From Burkholderia sp. GAS332 (lineage in GTDB: Bacteria; Pseudomonadota; Gammaproteobacteria; Burkholderiales; Burkholderiaceae): 64,000 nt of DNA. Below, one piece after another: positions 38,409 through 47,611 of this stretch. Both the position numbers and the translations under genes were made by a program. The notes beneath the pieces were generated by a model. It was not told the DNA's origin. It saw nothing but the letters and a program-made list of their open reading frames with translations, and searched no databases. The first letter of the stretch is position 1; every line of letters begins with the position of its first letter. Where the stretch lies: positions 3,472,001-3,536,000 of the forward strand of contig FSRV01000001.1 in NCBI GenBank assembly GCA_900142905.1, written 5' to 3'.

Positions 38409-39661
38409 TAGGCCGCACGATGGTTACTGCGCGCAGCCTGCGCGCGCTCGATTGGCTGAATTTTTTCGTTGCAAACGTGCAGACGGGTTTCGGGCCGTTC
38501 ATTGCGTCGTATCTCGCTTCGCACAAGTGGACGCAGGGCGAGATCGGCATGGCGCTGTCGGTCGGCACCATCAGCGCGATGGTGAGCCAGGTGCCAGGCG
38601 GCGCTGCCGTCGACGCGTTGCGCAACAAGAAAGGCGCTGCCGCATGGGCGATTTTCGCGATCATCTTCAGCGCGGTGTTGCTGGCCGCGAGTCCGACGGT
38701 GCTGCCGGTGATCGCCGCCGAGGTATTCCACGGCTTCGCCAGTTGCATGCTGACGCCGGCCTTGGCCGCGATCTCGTTTGCGCTGGTGGGGCGCGCGAAT
38801 CTGGGTGACCGGCTGGGACGTAACGCGCGCTGGGCGTCGATCGGCAGTGCCGTCGCGGCCGGGTTGATGGGCGTATTCGGCGAATACTATTCCCCGCGCG
38901 CGGTGTTCTGGCTGACCGCGGCGCTGGCCGTTCCTGCGCTGTTTGCGCTGACGATGATCCAGCGCACCGACACGATCGAGCTGCCGAAGGCTGGGCCGAC
39001 GCCTGAACAGATCGAACGGCGCGAGAGCCTGCGCGAGTTGTTGCGTGACAAGCGGATGCTGCTGTTTGCGGCGTGTATCGTGCTGTTCCACTTGTCGAAT
39101 GCGGCGATGCTGAACCTTGCTGCTGGCGAGGTGACGGCGGGCATGGGGGATAACGTGCAGCTCGTGATTGCTGCGTGCATTATCGTGCCGCAGGCGATTG
39201 TGGCGATGATGTCGCCGTGGGTTGGGCGCTCTGCCGAGCGGTGGGGACGTAGGCCGATTTTGTTGCTGGGGTTTTCTGCGTTGCCGATTCGGGCTTTGTT
39301 GTTTGCTGGGATCAGCAGCCCTTATTTGCTGGTGCCGGTGCAGATGCTGGACGGCTTGAGCGCCGCGGTGTTCGGGGTGATGCTGCCGTTGATTGCCGCC
39401 GATGTCGCCGGCGGGAAGGGGCGGTATAACCTTTGTATTGGGTTGTTTGGGTTGGCGGCAGGGATTGGGGCGACTTTGAGCACGACTGCTGCTGGGTTTG
39501 TGGCGGATCATTTTGGCAATGCTGTGAGCTTTTTTGGGCTTGCTGCGGCGGGTGCGCTTGCTGTGCTGCTGGTGTGGGCCGCGATGCCCGAGACGCGGGA
39601 TTCTAGTGGTGCGGATGAGGCTGCGCCTCTGGCTGAGGGGGGGGAGTCGGCTGCTAGGTGA
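38405..39661 (+). CDS. Major facilitator superfamily transporter
   Basis: This 418-residue MFS protein has about 12 transmembrane segments. Typical loops are visible: VDALRNKKGAAAWAIFAII between TM2 and TM3, and GRSAERWGRRPILLLGFS between TM8 and TM9. ATG at 38405 overlaps the PRC-barrel lipoprotein stop (ATGA), so the two are co-expressed. The substrate is unknown. The repeat element B begins right after its stop codon. Confidence 0.85.
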   Translation: MIGRTMVTARSLRALDWLNFFVANVQTGFGPFIASYLASHKWTQGEIGMALSVGTISAMVSQVPGGAAVDALRNKKGAAAWAIFAIIFSAVLLAASPTVLPVIAAEVFHGFASCMLTPALAAISFALVGRANLGDRLGRNARWASIGSAVAAGLMGVFGEYYSPRAVFWLTAALAVPALFALTMIQRTDTIELPKAGPTPEQIERRESLRELLRDKRMLLFAACIVLFHLSNAAMLNLAAGEVTAGMGDNVQLVIAACIIVPQAIVAMMSPWVGRSAERWGRRPILLLGFSALPIRALLFAGISSPYLLVPVQMLDGLSAAVFGVMLPLIAADVAGGKGRYNLCIGLFGLAAGIGATLSTTAAGFVADHFGNAVSFFGLAAAGALAVLLVWAAMPETRDSSGADEAAPLAEGGESAAR

Positions 39662-39810
39662 GCGGGTTTTTTTGCCTGCGCGGCGCTTTGTCTGTGTGCC
39701 TACGGCGTTGGCCTTTCCTTGCATTGTTATCGGTCTATTAGCGTTGCCCCTGTGCGGGGCGGCACTTACTTTCTTTGCCGCCGCAAAGAAAGATAAGCAA
39801 AGAAAGCGGC

Positions 39811-41046
39811 GGCGGATTCAACCGGTCATTGCAACATCCAACGCTTCCGCCAGTTTCTCGGCAGGGTTCATAAATTGCAAGGTCTGACGGGGGCGACCGT
39901 TCAGTTGCGCGGCGATCTTGTTCAATTCTGCCTGCGAATAGCCGTCCACCGGTTTGCCTTTGGGGAAGTACTGACGCAGCAGGCCATTCGTGTTCTCGTT
40001 GCTGCCTCGTTGCCATGGGCTTCGCGGATCGCAGAAATACACCTGCACGTCCGTGGCAATCGTGAAGTTCCTGTGGCTCGCCATCTCTGAGCCGCGGTCC
40101 CATGTCAGTGACCCACGCAGTTGTTTCGGCAGTTTGTTCACCTGCTTGATCAGCGCCGACACCACACTTGCAGTGTCCTTGCCTGCCACCTTGACCAGCA
40201 TCACATAACGCGAGTGTCGCTCCACCAGTGTGGCAATGTGGGTGTTATTCGAGCCCGCCAGCAGATCGCCTTCCCAATGACCAGGTACCGCACGGTCCTC
40301 CACCTCAGCAGGCCTTTCGCTGATCGACACTGCCCCGACTATCTTGCCCCGGTTCTGTCCGCTTGCCGAGGCGCTCTTCGCCTGACGCATCGTACGGTTC
40401 GTACGAAGATGCTCGACCAGCTCCTTTTTAAGCACCCCGCGCGCCTGGATGAACAGGCTCCGGTAAATCGTCTCGTGAGATATCTGCATGTCCTTGTTGA
40501 CCCGGAACTCGCGCTTGAGCCACCCCGCTATCTGTACAGGAGCCCATTTTAATTTGAGCTTGGTCGCCACCAGCCGGCGCAGGCGCGCATTGCCCGACAG
40601 CGCACACTCCTTGGGCCGCCGCGCACGCTCCCAGGCGTTCGCATCGGCCTCGTGCGCCCGATACCTGTGAATACCGCCATTGCGCCCGATCTCCCGGCTG
40701 ATGGTCGATTTCGAGCGCTCCAGTTGCAGGGCAATCTGACCCATCGTTCTGCCTGCGACAAGGGCCCGCGATATCTCCTCGCGTTCGGCCAGCGTCAGCG
40801 CTCGCGCAGATCGTGTGCGCGCGGGCGGGGAAATCCCGCCGTTCCTGTTCACGACGTGATAAACCGCACTCGGCTGGCGCTCAAGCATCCGCGCAATTGC
40901 GCTCAACGACTCGCCCTCGCGCCACAGCTTCCAGATTTCTGCCTTCTGCGTGGTGTTCAACCACGGTCTTCTTTGTCGTCCCATCGTGCTCCACTCTCCA
41001 TTTCCGTATTGGAACAGAAGTGTTGCAACGACCGGTTGAATCCGCC
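39811..41046 (-). mobile_element. Complete IS30-family insertion sequence
   Basis: This 1236-bp element is bounded by near-perfect 26-bp inverted repeats starting GGCGGATTCAACCGGTC at both ends, with one mismatch (A/G at position 18). It is flanked by GC on both sides (39809-39810 and 41047-41048), consistent with a 2-bp target duplication. A single transposase gene fills it. The target is the hairpin flank of repeat element B. Confidence 0.9.
39818..40984 (-). CDS. IS30-family transposase
   Basis: This 388-residue transposase has N-terminal HTH regions (GESLSAIARMLERQPSAVYH and GQIALQLERSKSTISREIGR) and a C-terminal DDE catalytic core. The core is seen as Asp in GHWEGDLLAG, Asp in LTWDRGSEMA and Glu in GSNENTNGLLRQYFP. 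Its stop codon lies within the left terminal inverted repeat. The gene appears intact, so the element is potentially active. Confidence 0.95.
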   Translation of the reverse strand: MGRQRRPWLNTTQKAEIWKLWREGESLSAIARMLERQPSAVYHVVNRNGGISPPARTRSARALTLAEREEISRALVAGRTMGQIALQLERSKSTISREIGRNGGIHRYRAHEADANAWERARRPKECALSGNARLRRLVATKLKLKWAPVQIAGWLKREFRVNKDMQISHETIYRSLFIQARGVLKKELVEHLRTNRTMRQAKSASASGQNRGKIVGAVSISERPAEVEDRAVPGHWEGDLLAGSNNTHIATLVERHSRYVMLVKVAGKDTASVVSALIKQVNKLPKQLRGSLTWDRGSEMASHRNFTIATDVQVYFCDPRSPWQRGSNENTNGLLRQYFPKGKPVDGYSQAELNKIAAQLNGRPRQTLQFMNPAEKLAEALDVAMTG

Positions 41047-41695
41047 GCTAGAAGCCCCTACTAAGCGGGTCCCCCGCGCAGCCACGGTAGTGGTGCATCT
41101 GGAATCTGTGTTCTCGCACATTCAGCGCAAGTGACAAGGCAGTCATACTTCCGGCGACGCTACGCGCGCCGACGCGTAATTCACCAACCGATCTCTTAAG
41201 CGGGCCCCCCGCACAGTCGCGGTAGTGGTGCATCTGGAATCCGTGCCCTCGCACATTCGGCGTCAGTGACAAAGGACTCATCAGCTCCCACTCCGCACCG
41301 CGTGCGTCGCGGATGGGTCTGCCAGGGAAACCGTGAGGCTTCGATTGCGCGCGGCGGGGGGCCAAGGTGCTGAGCAAAACGCGAGTGCGAAAACGCAGTG
41401 GTCGGTTTTATGAAATGCCCTTCGGCGCGCGCAGCGCCGCCGGAAGTATGACGCCCTTGTCACCAGGGCCGAATGTGCGAGAACACAGATTCCAGATGCA
41501 CCACTACCGTGGCTGCGCGAGGAGCCCGCTTAGCAGGGGGTTCGAGCCGCTTTCTTTTGCCTACTTTTCTTTGCGGCAGGCAAAGAAAAGTAGGTGCCGC
41601 CCCGCACAGGGGCAACGCTAATAGACCACTAACAATTCAAGGAAAGGCCAACGCCGCAGGCACACAACCAAAGCGCCGCGCAGGCAAAAAAACCC

Positions 41696-43051
41696 TCAAT
41701 CAATAGCCTTCCCAGCAGTCTCCCTCATAAACGGAAGCGGCAACAGCGACACCACCCCACATCCAATCAAATACCATGCAGGAGCCAAATTACTCCCAGA
41801 AATCTGAATCAACCAGGTAGCAAAAAACTGCGCAAACCCACCAAAAATAGAGACCCCTAAACAATAAACAATCGACATCCCCGTAGCACGAATCGCGCGC
41901 GGAAACATCTCGGGCAACATGACGATATTAGGCACCGCCGTAAACGCGACAAAAACAGCCAACACAGCAACAACCGACAACAGCACAGGCACCGTCGGCG
42001 ACGCATTGATAATCATAAAAGCCGGATAAACAGCAACAATCAACAACACCCGAGACACCCACAAAACCCGCTTACGCCCCACGCGATCCGACAATGCCCC
42101 CGCAAACGGCGAACAGATCACCGTCACGACCGCCGCGGTCCAGGCAGCCCACAACGCCGACGACATCGGCAAATGCAAAATCCGAATCGCGTAGGTCGAC
42201 AGATAAAACAGCACGATGTAGTTCGCCGCCGTACCACCAATCGTCGTCAACACGCCCGTCGTGATCACCCGCGAATGCTCGCGAAACAGCTTGCGAACCG
42301 GCTGTGCATCCGGCGCCTGCGCGCCTGAAACGGTACCGTCCTCCACACCCGGCAACGTTTCGTCCAGATGCCGCCGGATGTAAATACCAATCGGCCCCAT
42401 CGCCATGCCGATCACAAACGGCACGCGCCAGCCCCAGCTCTCCAGCGCGGCAGTAGACAACGCCGCCGCCAACGCAACACCCAGCAGCGAGCCACACACG
42501 GTGTTCAATCCCTGACTCACAAACTGCCAGCTTCCATAGAATCCACGCGTCTTGTCGCTGCCATATTCAAGCAATAACGAAGTCGATGCACCGATCTCAC
42601 CGCCCAGCGCGAAACCCTGAATCAATCGCGCAAGAATCACCAGCAACGGCGCGGCGATACCGATCGCCGCGTAAGTCGGCGCGAATGCAATGATCGCCGA
42701 GCCAAGCGTCATCAGCCACAGCGTGAGACTCATCGCCGCCTTGCGGCCAGCGCGATCGGCATACCCGCCGAGAACAATCCCGCCCACCGGCCGCATGATG
42801 AAGCCGACGCCAAATGTGCCGACCGCCAGCATCAGTTGCGCAAGCTGCCCTTCCACCGGGAAATACAGCTTGCCGATGATCGTCGCGAAAAAGCTGTAGA
42901 TCGTGAAATCGAAAAACTCGAGGCCGTTGCCGAGCGTGATCGCGGCGATCGCTTTGGCCTGGCTCGCGCGTTTGACGGGCTGCATGGCCGACGCCAACGC
43001 GTCAGTGCCTGCGGGTTGCGGTGTAGCGGAATAGTCCATCTGTGTCTCCAT
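41696..43051 (-). CDS. MHS-family MFS transporter (citrate/dicarboxylate-type)
   Basis: This 451-residue transporter of the metabolite:H+ symporter type contains NGLEFFDFTIYSFFATIIGK, FIMRPVGGIVLGGYADRAGR and RLIQGFALGGEIGASTSLLL, a combination typical of citrate, shikimate or osmolyte symporters. ATG at 43051 is preceded by AAGGA five bases away. The upstream M20 amidohydrolase gene is on the same strand 152 bases away, so a role in importing an acylated amino acid is an inference. Confidence 0.9.
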   Translation of the reverse strand: METQMDYSATPQPAGTDALASAMQPVKRASQAKAIAAITLGNGLEFFDFTIYSFFATIIGKLYFPVEGQLAQLMLAVGTFGVGFIMRPVGGIVLGGYADRAGRKAAMSLTLWLMTLGSAIIAFAPTYAAIGIAAPLLVILARLIQGFALGGEIGASTSLLLEYGSDKTRGFYGSWQFVSQGLNTVCGSLLGVALAAALSTAALESWGWRVPFVIGMAMGPIGIYIRRHLDETLPGVEDGTVSGAQAPDAQPVRKLFREHSRVITTGVLTTIGGTAANYIVLFYLSTYAIRILHLPMSSALWAAWTAAVVTVICSPFAGALSDRVGRKRVLWVSRVLLIVAVYPAFMIINASPTVPVLLSVVAVLAVFVAFTAVPNIVMLPEMFPRAIRATGMSIVYCLGVSIFGGFAQFFATWLIQISGSNLAPAWYLIGCGVVSLLPLPFMRETAGKAID

Positions 43052-43203
43052 GGTGTCCTTCCTGCTGATGCGCGGCTCTGCGGCCTTGTGCGCCTGAAAG
43101 CAATGAACCGTCTGCCTGGCCCCAACACGGCCTTGATGGCCCCGCCGGCCTTCGTGACCTTCGGAGCCTTGCACGGCTTCGGTCCAATCTGATGCCGCCT
43201 GCC

Positions 43204-44367
43204 TCAGACGAGGAACGTCTGTGCAAGCCGCACCCAGTAGGCCGCGCCAGTAGCGAGGCAATCGTCGTTGAAGTCGTAGCCCGGGTTGTGGACCATGCAA
43301 CCGCCCTCGCCGTCACCATTGCCAATAATCAGGTAGCTGCCCGGGCAACGCTCCAGCAGGAACGCAAAGTCTTCACTCCCCGTGAGCGGTTCCATGTCGG
43401 CAATCAAACCGTCTTCGCCGAGCCAGTCGAGCGCGACTTGCCGTGCGAGACCGGTCATCTGTACGTCGTTGACGAGCACTGGATAGCGGCGCTGATAGTC
43501 GACGTGCGCCCGCGCACCGAACACCGCCGCCTGTCCGCAGGCGACCGCCGTGATGCGCTCCTGCAAATAGTTGCGAACCTCGGGTTTCAGCGCACGCACG
43601 GACAGCCGCATCTCCGCGGTTTCGGGAATCACGTTCGGCGCGTCACCCGCGTGAATCGCGCCGACGGTAATGATCGCCATGTCGAGCGGCGCAATGTTGC
43701 GCGATACGATCGACTGCAACGCCAGCACGATCTGCGCGCACACCACGACCGGATCGACCGCCTTGTGCGGCACCGCACCATGACCGCCGCGACCGGTCAC
43801 CTTGATGATCACCGTGTCGGACGAAGCCATGAACGAGCCCGGCAGGAAGCCGAACTTGCCCGTCGGATGACCTGGCATGTTGTGCATGGCGAAGACGGCA
43901 TCGCACGGAAACTTGTCGAACAGGCCGTCTTCGAGCATTTTCTTCGCGCCGGCCAGACCTTCTTCAGCGGGCTGGAAAATCAGGTTCAACGTGCCGTCGA
44001 ACGATTTCTCCTGCGCCAGATGCTTGGCGGCCGCCAGCAGCATCGCGGTGTGGCCGTCGTGGCCACATGCGTGCATCTTGCCGGGGACGGTGCTCGCATA
44101 GGGCAGCCCCGTGGTCTCGTGGATCGGCAGCGCGTCCATGTCAGCGCGCAGGCCGAGTCTGCGCGTGCCGGCGCCTACTTTCAGTTGCCCTACAACACCG
44201 GTCTGGCCCAGCCCGCGATGCACGGTGTAGCCCCACTCCTGCAAGCGCTCAGCAACCAGGTCGCCGGTGGCGAACTCTTCGTAAGCCAGTTCGGGCTGCG
44301 CGTGGATGCGGCGGCGCAGCGCGATCATTTCGTCTTCGAGTTCGGCGATGCCCGCCGGGATGGCCAT
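43204..44367 (-). CDS. M20-family amidohydrolase (hippurate hydrolase-like)
   Basis: This 387-residue metallopeptidase of the M20D type has metal and catalytic motifs LGLRADMDALPI, GKMHACGHDGHTAMLLAAA and NLIFQPAEEGLAGAKKML. The family removes N-acyl groups from amino acids or hydrolyses hippurate. ATG at 44367 was chosen because the longer frame crosses a regulatory palindrome. It is divergent from a LysR gene and precedes an MHS transporter, forming a probable substrate-inducible unit. Confidence 0.92.
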   Translation of the reverse strand: MAIPAGIAELEDEMIALRRRIHAQPELAYEEFATGDLVAERLQEWGYTVHRGLGQTGVVGQLKVGAGTRRLGLRADMDALPIHETTGLPYASTVPGKMHACGHDGHTAMLLAAAKHLAQEKSFDGTLNLIFQPAEEGLAGAKKMLEDGLFDKFPCDAVFAMHNMPGHPTGKFGFLPGSFMASSDTVIIKVTGRGGHGAVPHKAVDPVVVCAQIVLALQSIVSRNIAPLDMAIITVGAIHAGDAPNVIPETAEMRLSVRALKPEVRNYLQERITAVACGQAAVFGARAHVDYQRRYPVLVNDVQMTGLARQVALDWLGEDGLIADMEPLTGSEDFAFLLERCPGSYLIIGNGDGEGGCMVHNPGYDFNDDCLATGAAYWVRLAQTFLV

Positions 44368-44455
44368 GGTGTTCACGATGTCGTCTCCGTCTATGAATGC
44401 AAGGGTCCAGCATAACGACGACGATTTAGCAGCGGCAGGCGTAGAATCGTTGCAG

Positions 44456-44474
44456 TGGCAACCGGTGGTTGCCA
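44456..44474. promoter_or_regulatory. Inverted repeat in the LysR/amidohydrolase promoter
   Basis: TGGCAACCGGTGGTTGCCA has 8-bp arms around GGT. It lies between the divergent amidohydrolase and LysR genes, 20 bases before the LysR ATG, and is a likely operator for that regulator. Confidence 0.6.
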
Positions 44475-44494
44475 TGTCTCTAAGAATTTTTAAG

Positions 44495-45445
44495 ATGAAA
44501 CTGCATCAACTCAGTACCTTAGCGGCCATTGCGGATACCGGCAGTATCCGGGCCGCGGCCCGTTCGCTTGACCTTTCGCCGGCCGCCGTCACCAAGGCCA
44601 TGCGCGAGCTGGAGGCCGATCTGCACGCGCCGCTGCTGGTGCGCGGCGCGAGTGGCGTAGCGTTCACGGAGTTCGGCCGCGCGCTGGTCGTGCATGCGCG
44701 GTTGGTGCTCGGCCAGTTGCAACGTGCGGAAGCGGAGATTGAAGCGATGCGCGGCGCGGCGGCCGGCAAGCTGTCGATCGGCGTCACGCCGTGGGTGGCG
44801 CTGACTTTTCTGCCGCCGACGGTGCAGCGGTTCCGGCAACGCATGCCGGAAGTCCAGCTGGAATTCTTCGAAGGCCTGCTGGCGGTCGTGCAACCCCGCT
44901 TGCGCGATGGCAGCCTCGACTTTTCGATTGGCCGTCCTCCGCCTGCTTCGCCGCAATCAGAGTTTCACAACGTACCGCTGTTCTCAACGCATTCAGCGGT
45001 CGTGGCGCGCCGCGATCATCCGAAGGCGGGCTGCCGCACGCTGCTCGAACTCGAAGACGCCGAATGGGTGCTGAACTGGGACCCGGCAAGCCGCGAATCG
45101 ATCTCAGACAACGTGTTCCGCAAGCGCGGCATGAGTGTGCCGCATACGATTCATCTGGCGCATTCGCTGGCCGTGGTGCTGGGCCTGCTCGCGCACAGCG
45201 ACATGCTCAGCATCTTTCCGTGGCCGCTCGTCGAGGTGACCATCGCGAAAGAAAATCTGTGGGCCCTGCCCTTGCGCGAAACGGTGGACGAAACCATCGT
45301 CAGCATCACGTCACGCCGCGGCGCGCCGACGAGTCCGGCCGCCGAATGTTTTCTGGAATGTTTGCGCGAAGTCATCGATGAAGGCGCACGCTCGCCGGAC
45401 CCCGAGCTGCGCCGCCTGTTTCATTCGATCGAATTGCTGCTGTAG
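44495..45445 (+). CDS. LysR-family transcriptional regulator
   Basis: This 316-residue regulator has an N-terminal HTH (TGSIRAAARSLDLSPAAVTK) and a LysR substrate domain starting near GKLSIGVTPWVALTFLPPTV. ATG at 44495 fits the family start MKLHQLSTLAAIADTG; a second ATG at 44474 would add seven residues. It is divergent from the amidohydrolase-transporter pair it probably regulates. Confidence 0.9.
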   Translation: MKLHQLSTLAAIADTGSIRAAARSLDLSPAAVTKAMRELEADLHAPLLVRGASGVAFTEFGRALVVHARLVLGQLQRAEAEIEAMRGAAAGKLSIGVTPWVALTFLPPTVQRFRQRMPEVQLEFFEGLLAVVQPRLRDGSLDFSIGRPPPASPQSEFHNVPLFSTHSAVVARRDHPKAGCRTLLELEDAEWVLNWDPASRESISDNVFRKRGMSVPHTIHLAHSLAVVLGLLAHSDMLSIFPWPLVEVTIAKENLWALPLRETVDETIVSITSRRGAPTSPAAECFLECLREVIDEGARSPDPELRRLFHSIELLL

Positions 45446-45461
45446 CTGTAAGCTGAATCGC

Positions 45462-46901
45462 ATGCACGCCCGCTATGCTTCGAGGGCGCAGCGGCGCGTC
45501 GCCCTGCAGTCATCTCGATCGACCGTGACCCAGAATCCCCATAACGAAGCCGACCGCAAGGCACACCCTACAGGCGCGTCAGCGGAGCGTGCCGGCGACA
45601 GCGCGCCGCTCGATCCGTCCCGTCACCGCGCCCTTGCTGAAGCCCGGCGCACCGACGGCGACGAACTGGGTGCCATCGCTCATCTGATCGCCGCCCACAC
45701 GCTCGATGCCTACGCCGCTGCGGCCCCCGACGCCAGCGCCTTGAATCTCTGCGATGTCGCGACCGGATACTTCATGAAAGGCGATCACGTGATCGCCGAG
45801 TACTGGTACCGCCTCGTTCTGACGCTCGACCCGCATGTCGCGGTGGCCTGCCAGAATCTGGCGGCCATCCTCGCCAGCGACGGACACGTGGCTGACGCCG
45901 CCACGTACCGGGAGCGTGCCTACCGGATCCAGCGTGTCTTTGTCGAGGGAAGCGGCGCCGAGCAGCGCCGGGTGCTGATCCTCTGCGCGGCACACACTGC
46001 CGGCAATGTGCCATTCGATGCACTGCTGCCCGGCACGACCTGCTGCCGCATCAAGTACGCGATCGACTACGCCGACGACGAAGAAGACCATCAGCTGCCG
46101 GCCTACGATCTCGTGTTCAACGCGATTGGCGATGCGGATATCGCCGCCCCGCTTGCCGGACGGCTCGCGCGCTTCGTCTCGCGTTGCGCGCGGCCCCTGC
46201 TCAATCCGCCCGCCGCTGTCGCGCGAACTCAACGGCACCGTACCGCACGCCTGCTCGACGGGTTGCCGGACGTGCAGGTGGCGCCTTGCGTGCAGAGCGA
46301 TGCCGCGCCGGCGTCACGCGCCGCGCTTGACGCCCTGCTCGCGGAGAGCGGCATCGACTTTCCTGTGCTGGCGCGTCCCGCCGCGACGCACGGCGGCGAC
46401 GGGCTGACGTTATGCGAGAACCGCGCAGCGCTCGAAGCGTGGCTGTCGGCACAAGCCGGGATTTCCTATCTGACGGCGTTTCGCGACACGCGCAGCGCCG
46501 ACGGCTTCTACCGAAAATACCGGATCATTTTTGTCGACCGGGAACCGTTTCCTTACCATTTGGCGATTTCGCCGCACTGGATGGTGCACTACTACTCGGC
46601 CGACATGGAACGCCATCCATGGAAGCTTGAGGAAGAGCGGCGCTTCCTCGACAATCCGCACGCCGTGTTCGGCGAGCCAGTGATGAGTGCAATCGCGGCA
46701 ATCGGCAAGCGGCTCGATCTCGACTACGGCGGCATCGACTTCACGGTACTGCCTGGAGGACAGGTGCTGGTCTTCGAAGCGAACGCGACCATGCTGGCGC
46801 ACTTCGAGCGCGAGACCGGCGCCCTCGCCCACAAAAATCCTTACGTGCAACATATCGTCGACGCATTCGAGCGAATGATGTCGCGTCACGCCGCGACCTG
46901 A
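45462..46901 (+). CDS. TPR-containing ATP-grasp-like protein, unknown function
   Basis: This protein of about 479 residues has an N-terminal helical region with tetratricopeptide-like spacing (NLCDVATGYFMKGDHVIAEY and PHVAVACQNLAAILASDGHV, about residues 95-155). A C-terminal ATP-grasp-like domain follows: LARPAATHGGDGLTL, FYRKYRIIFVDREPFPYHLA, LDYGGIDFTVLPGGQ and VFEANATMLAHFE. The ligase fold suggests ATP-dependent amide or peptide bond formation, as in RimK or D-Ala ligase relatives. The start is uncertain: ATG 45462 or GTG 45525. No partner gene nearby explains it. Confidence 0.75.
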   Translation: MHARYASRAQRRVALQSSRSTVTQNPHNEADRKAHPTGASAERAGDSAPLDPSRHRALAEARRTDGDELGAIAHLIAAHTLDAYAAAAPDASALNLCDVATGYFMKGDHVIAEYWYRLVLTLDPHVAVACQNLAAILASDGHVADAATYRERAYRIQRVFVEGSGAEQRRVLILCAAHTAGNVPFDALLPGTTCCRIKYAIDYADDEEDHQLPAYDLVFNAIGDADIAAPLAGRLARFVSRCARPLLNPPAAVARTQRHRTARLLDGLPDVQVAPCVQSDAAPASRAALDALLAESGIDFPVLARPAATHGGDGLTLCENRAALEAWLSAQAGISYLTAFRDTRSADGFYRKYRIIFVDREPFPYHLAISPHWMVHYYSADMERHPWKLEEERRFLDNPHAVFGEPVMSAIAAIGKRLDLDYGGIDFTVLPGGQVLVFEANATMLAHFERETGALAHKNPYVQHIVDAFERMMSRHAAT

Positions 46902-46964
46902 ACGTCCACCCGCCAGGCAGTAGCGCGCTACGTTCGCCCGCTATTGCCCGGCTTGCCGGCCAGA

Positions 46965-47423
46965 TTACTGACTGGAAAGATGCTGGCGCAGAAACGGCAC
47001 GAAGCCGTTTTGCGTCGGCGCGATCTGCTTGACGCAATCGTCGTAGTCGGAGCCCATCGCGCGATCCGGGCCATACATGCCACGGCACTGCGCATAGAGC
47101 GTGATCGTCGCTCCGCTGCCCTTGGCCACGCGCGTGGCCGAATAGACCGCGTGACCCGAGCGGCTCGGAACATCGGTCTCGATCGCGACGGCGTCGGCGC
47201 GAACGATTGACGTGGAAGAATGCGCTGCCACGTAGTCCTTCGTGAGCGACCAGGCCCTGTCGCACTGCGTCTGATCCGCGCAGGTAATCGCGGCGTTACG
47301 CTGCGCGGTATCCAGCTGATTCTCGGAGCGGGTAAAGTCGCGCGCCTGGGCCTCTTCTTTTTCGGCAGACATGCAGCCGCTCAGGACGAGCGCAGCAAGC
47401 GCAATAGCGAGTGTTGTTTTCAC
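46965..47423 (-). CDS. Predicted lipoprotein of unknown function
   Basis: This protein of about 152 residues has a lipoprotein signal starting with GTG at 47423 (TLAIALAALVLSGCMSAEKE, lipobox LSGC). The mature domain holds four Cys (two in ITCADQTQCDRAWS, one each in YAQCRGM and DDCVKQ) that could form disulfides in the periplasm. I do not recognise the family. It converges on the ATP-grasp gene from the right. Confidence 0.65.
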   Translation of the reverse strand: MKTTLAIALAALVLSGCMSAEKEEAQARDFTRSENQLDTAQRNAAITCADQTQCDRAWSLTKDYVAAHSSTSIVRADAVAIETDVPSRSGHAVYSATRVAKGSGATITLYAQCRGMYGPDRAMGSDYDDCVKQIAPTQNGFVPFLRQHLSSQ

Positions 47424-47611
47424 AGGTTCAAGATCCGATGGCGAATTCCGGTGAGGATTATAGACGCCCTCAACCCGCGCTCTCAGGTTCAGCACGGCCA
47501 TCGGGAAGCAGCCGGCGCGGTGATGTCCCTCACTGCCCGCATAACTTTCGTTATGCTTGCGCAGCTAAGGCACATCACTGAGCCACATCACCGACCGGCC
47601 ATCTCGCAGCC

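Larger units (their letters stand above)
39664..41698. repeat. Composite inverted-repeat element B (interrupted by IS30)
   Basis: The outer ends are inverted copies: GGGTTTTTTTGCCTGCGCGG at 39665 and its complement ending near 41697, each abutting the stop codon of a convergent MFS gene. It shares with element A the hairpin on TTTCTTTGC/GCAAAGAAA, the block GTCTATTAGCGTTGCCCC, and the 20-bp core at 41087-41106 (+), 41222-41241 (+) and 41488-41507 (-). An IS30 copy splits the left part. Outside the IS it holds no credible gene. Confidence 0.85.

Noticed and set aside
37418..39724. 768-residue minus-strand frame
   Set aside because: It is antisense to the PRC-barrel and MFS genes, which have a lipobox, coupled starts and transmembrane patterns; the frame has low-complexity His/Arg content.
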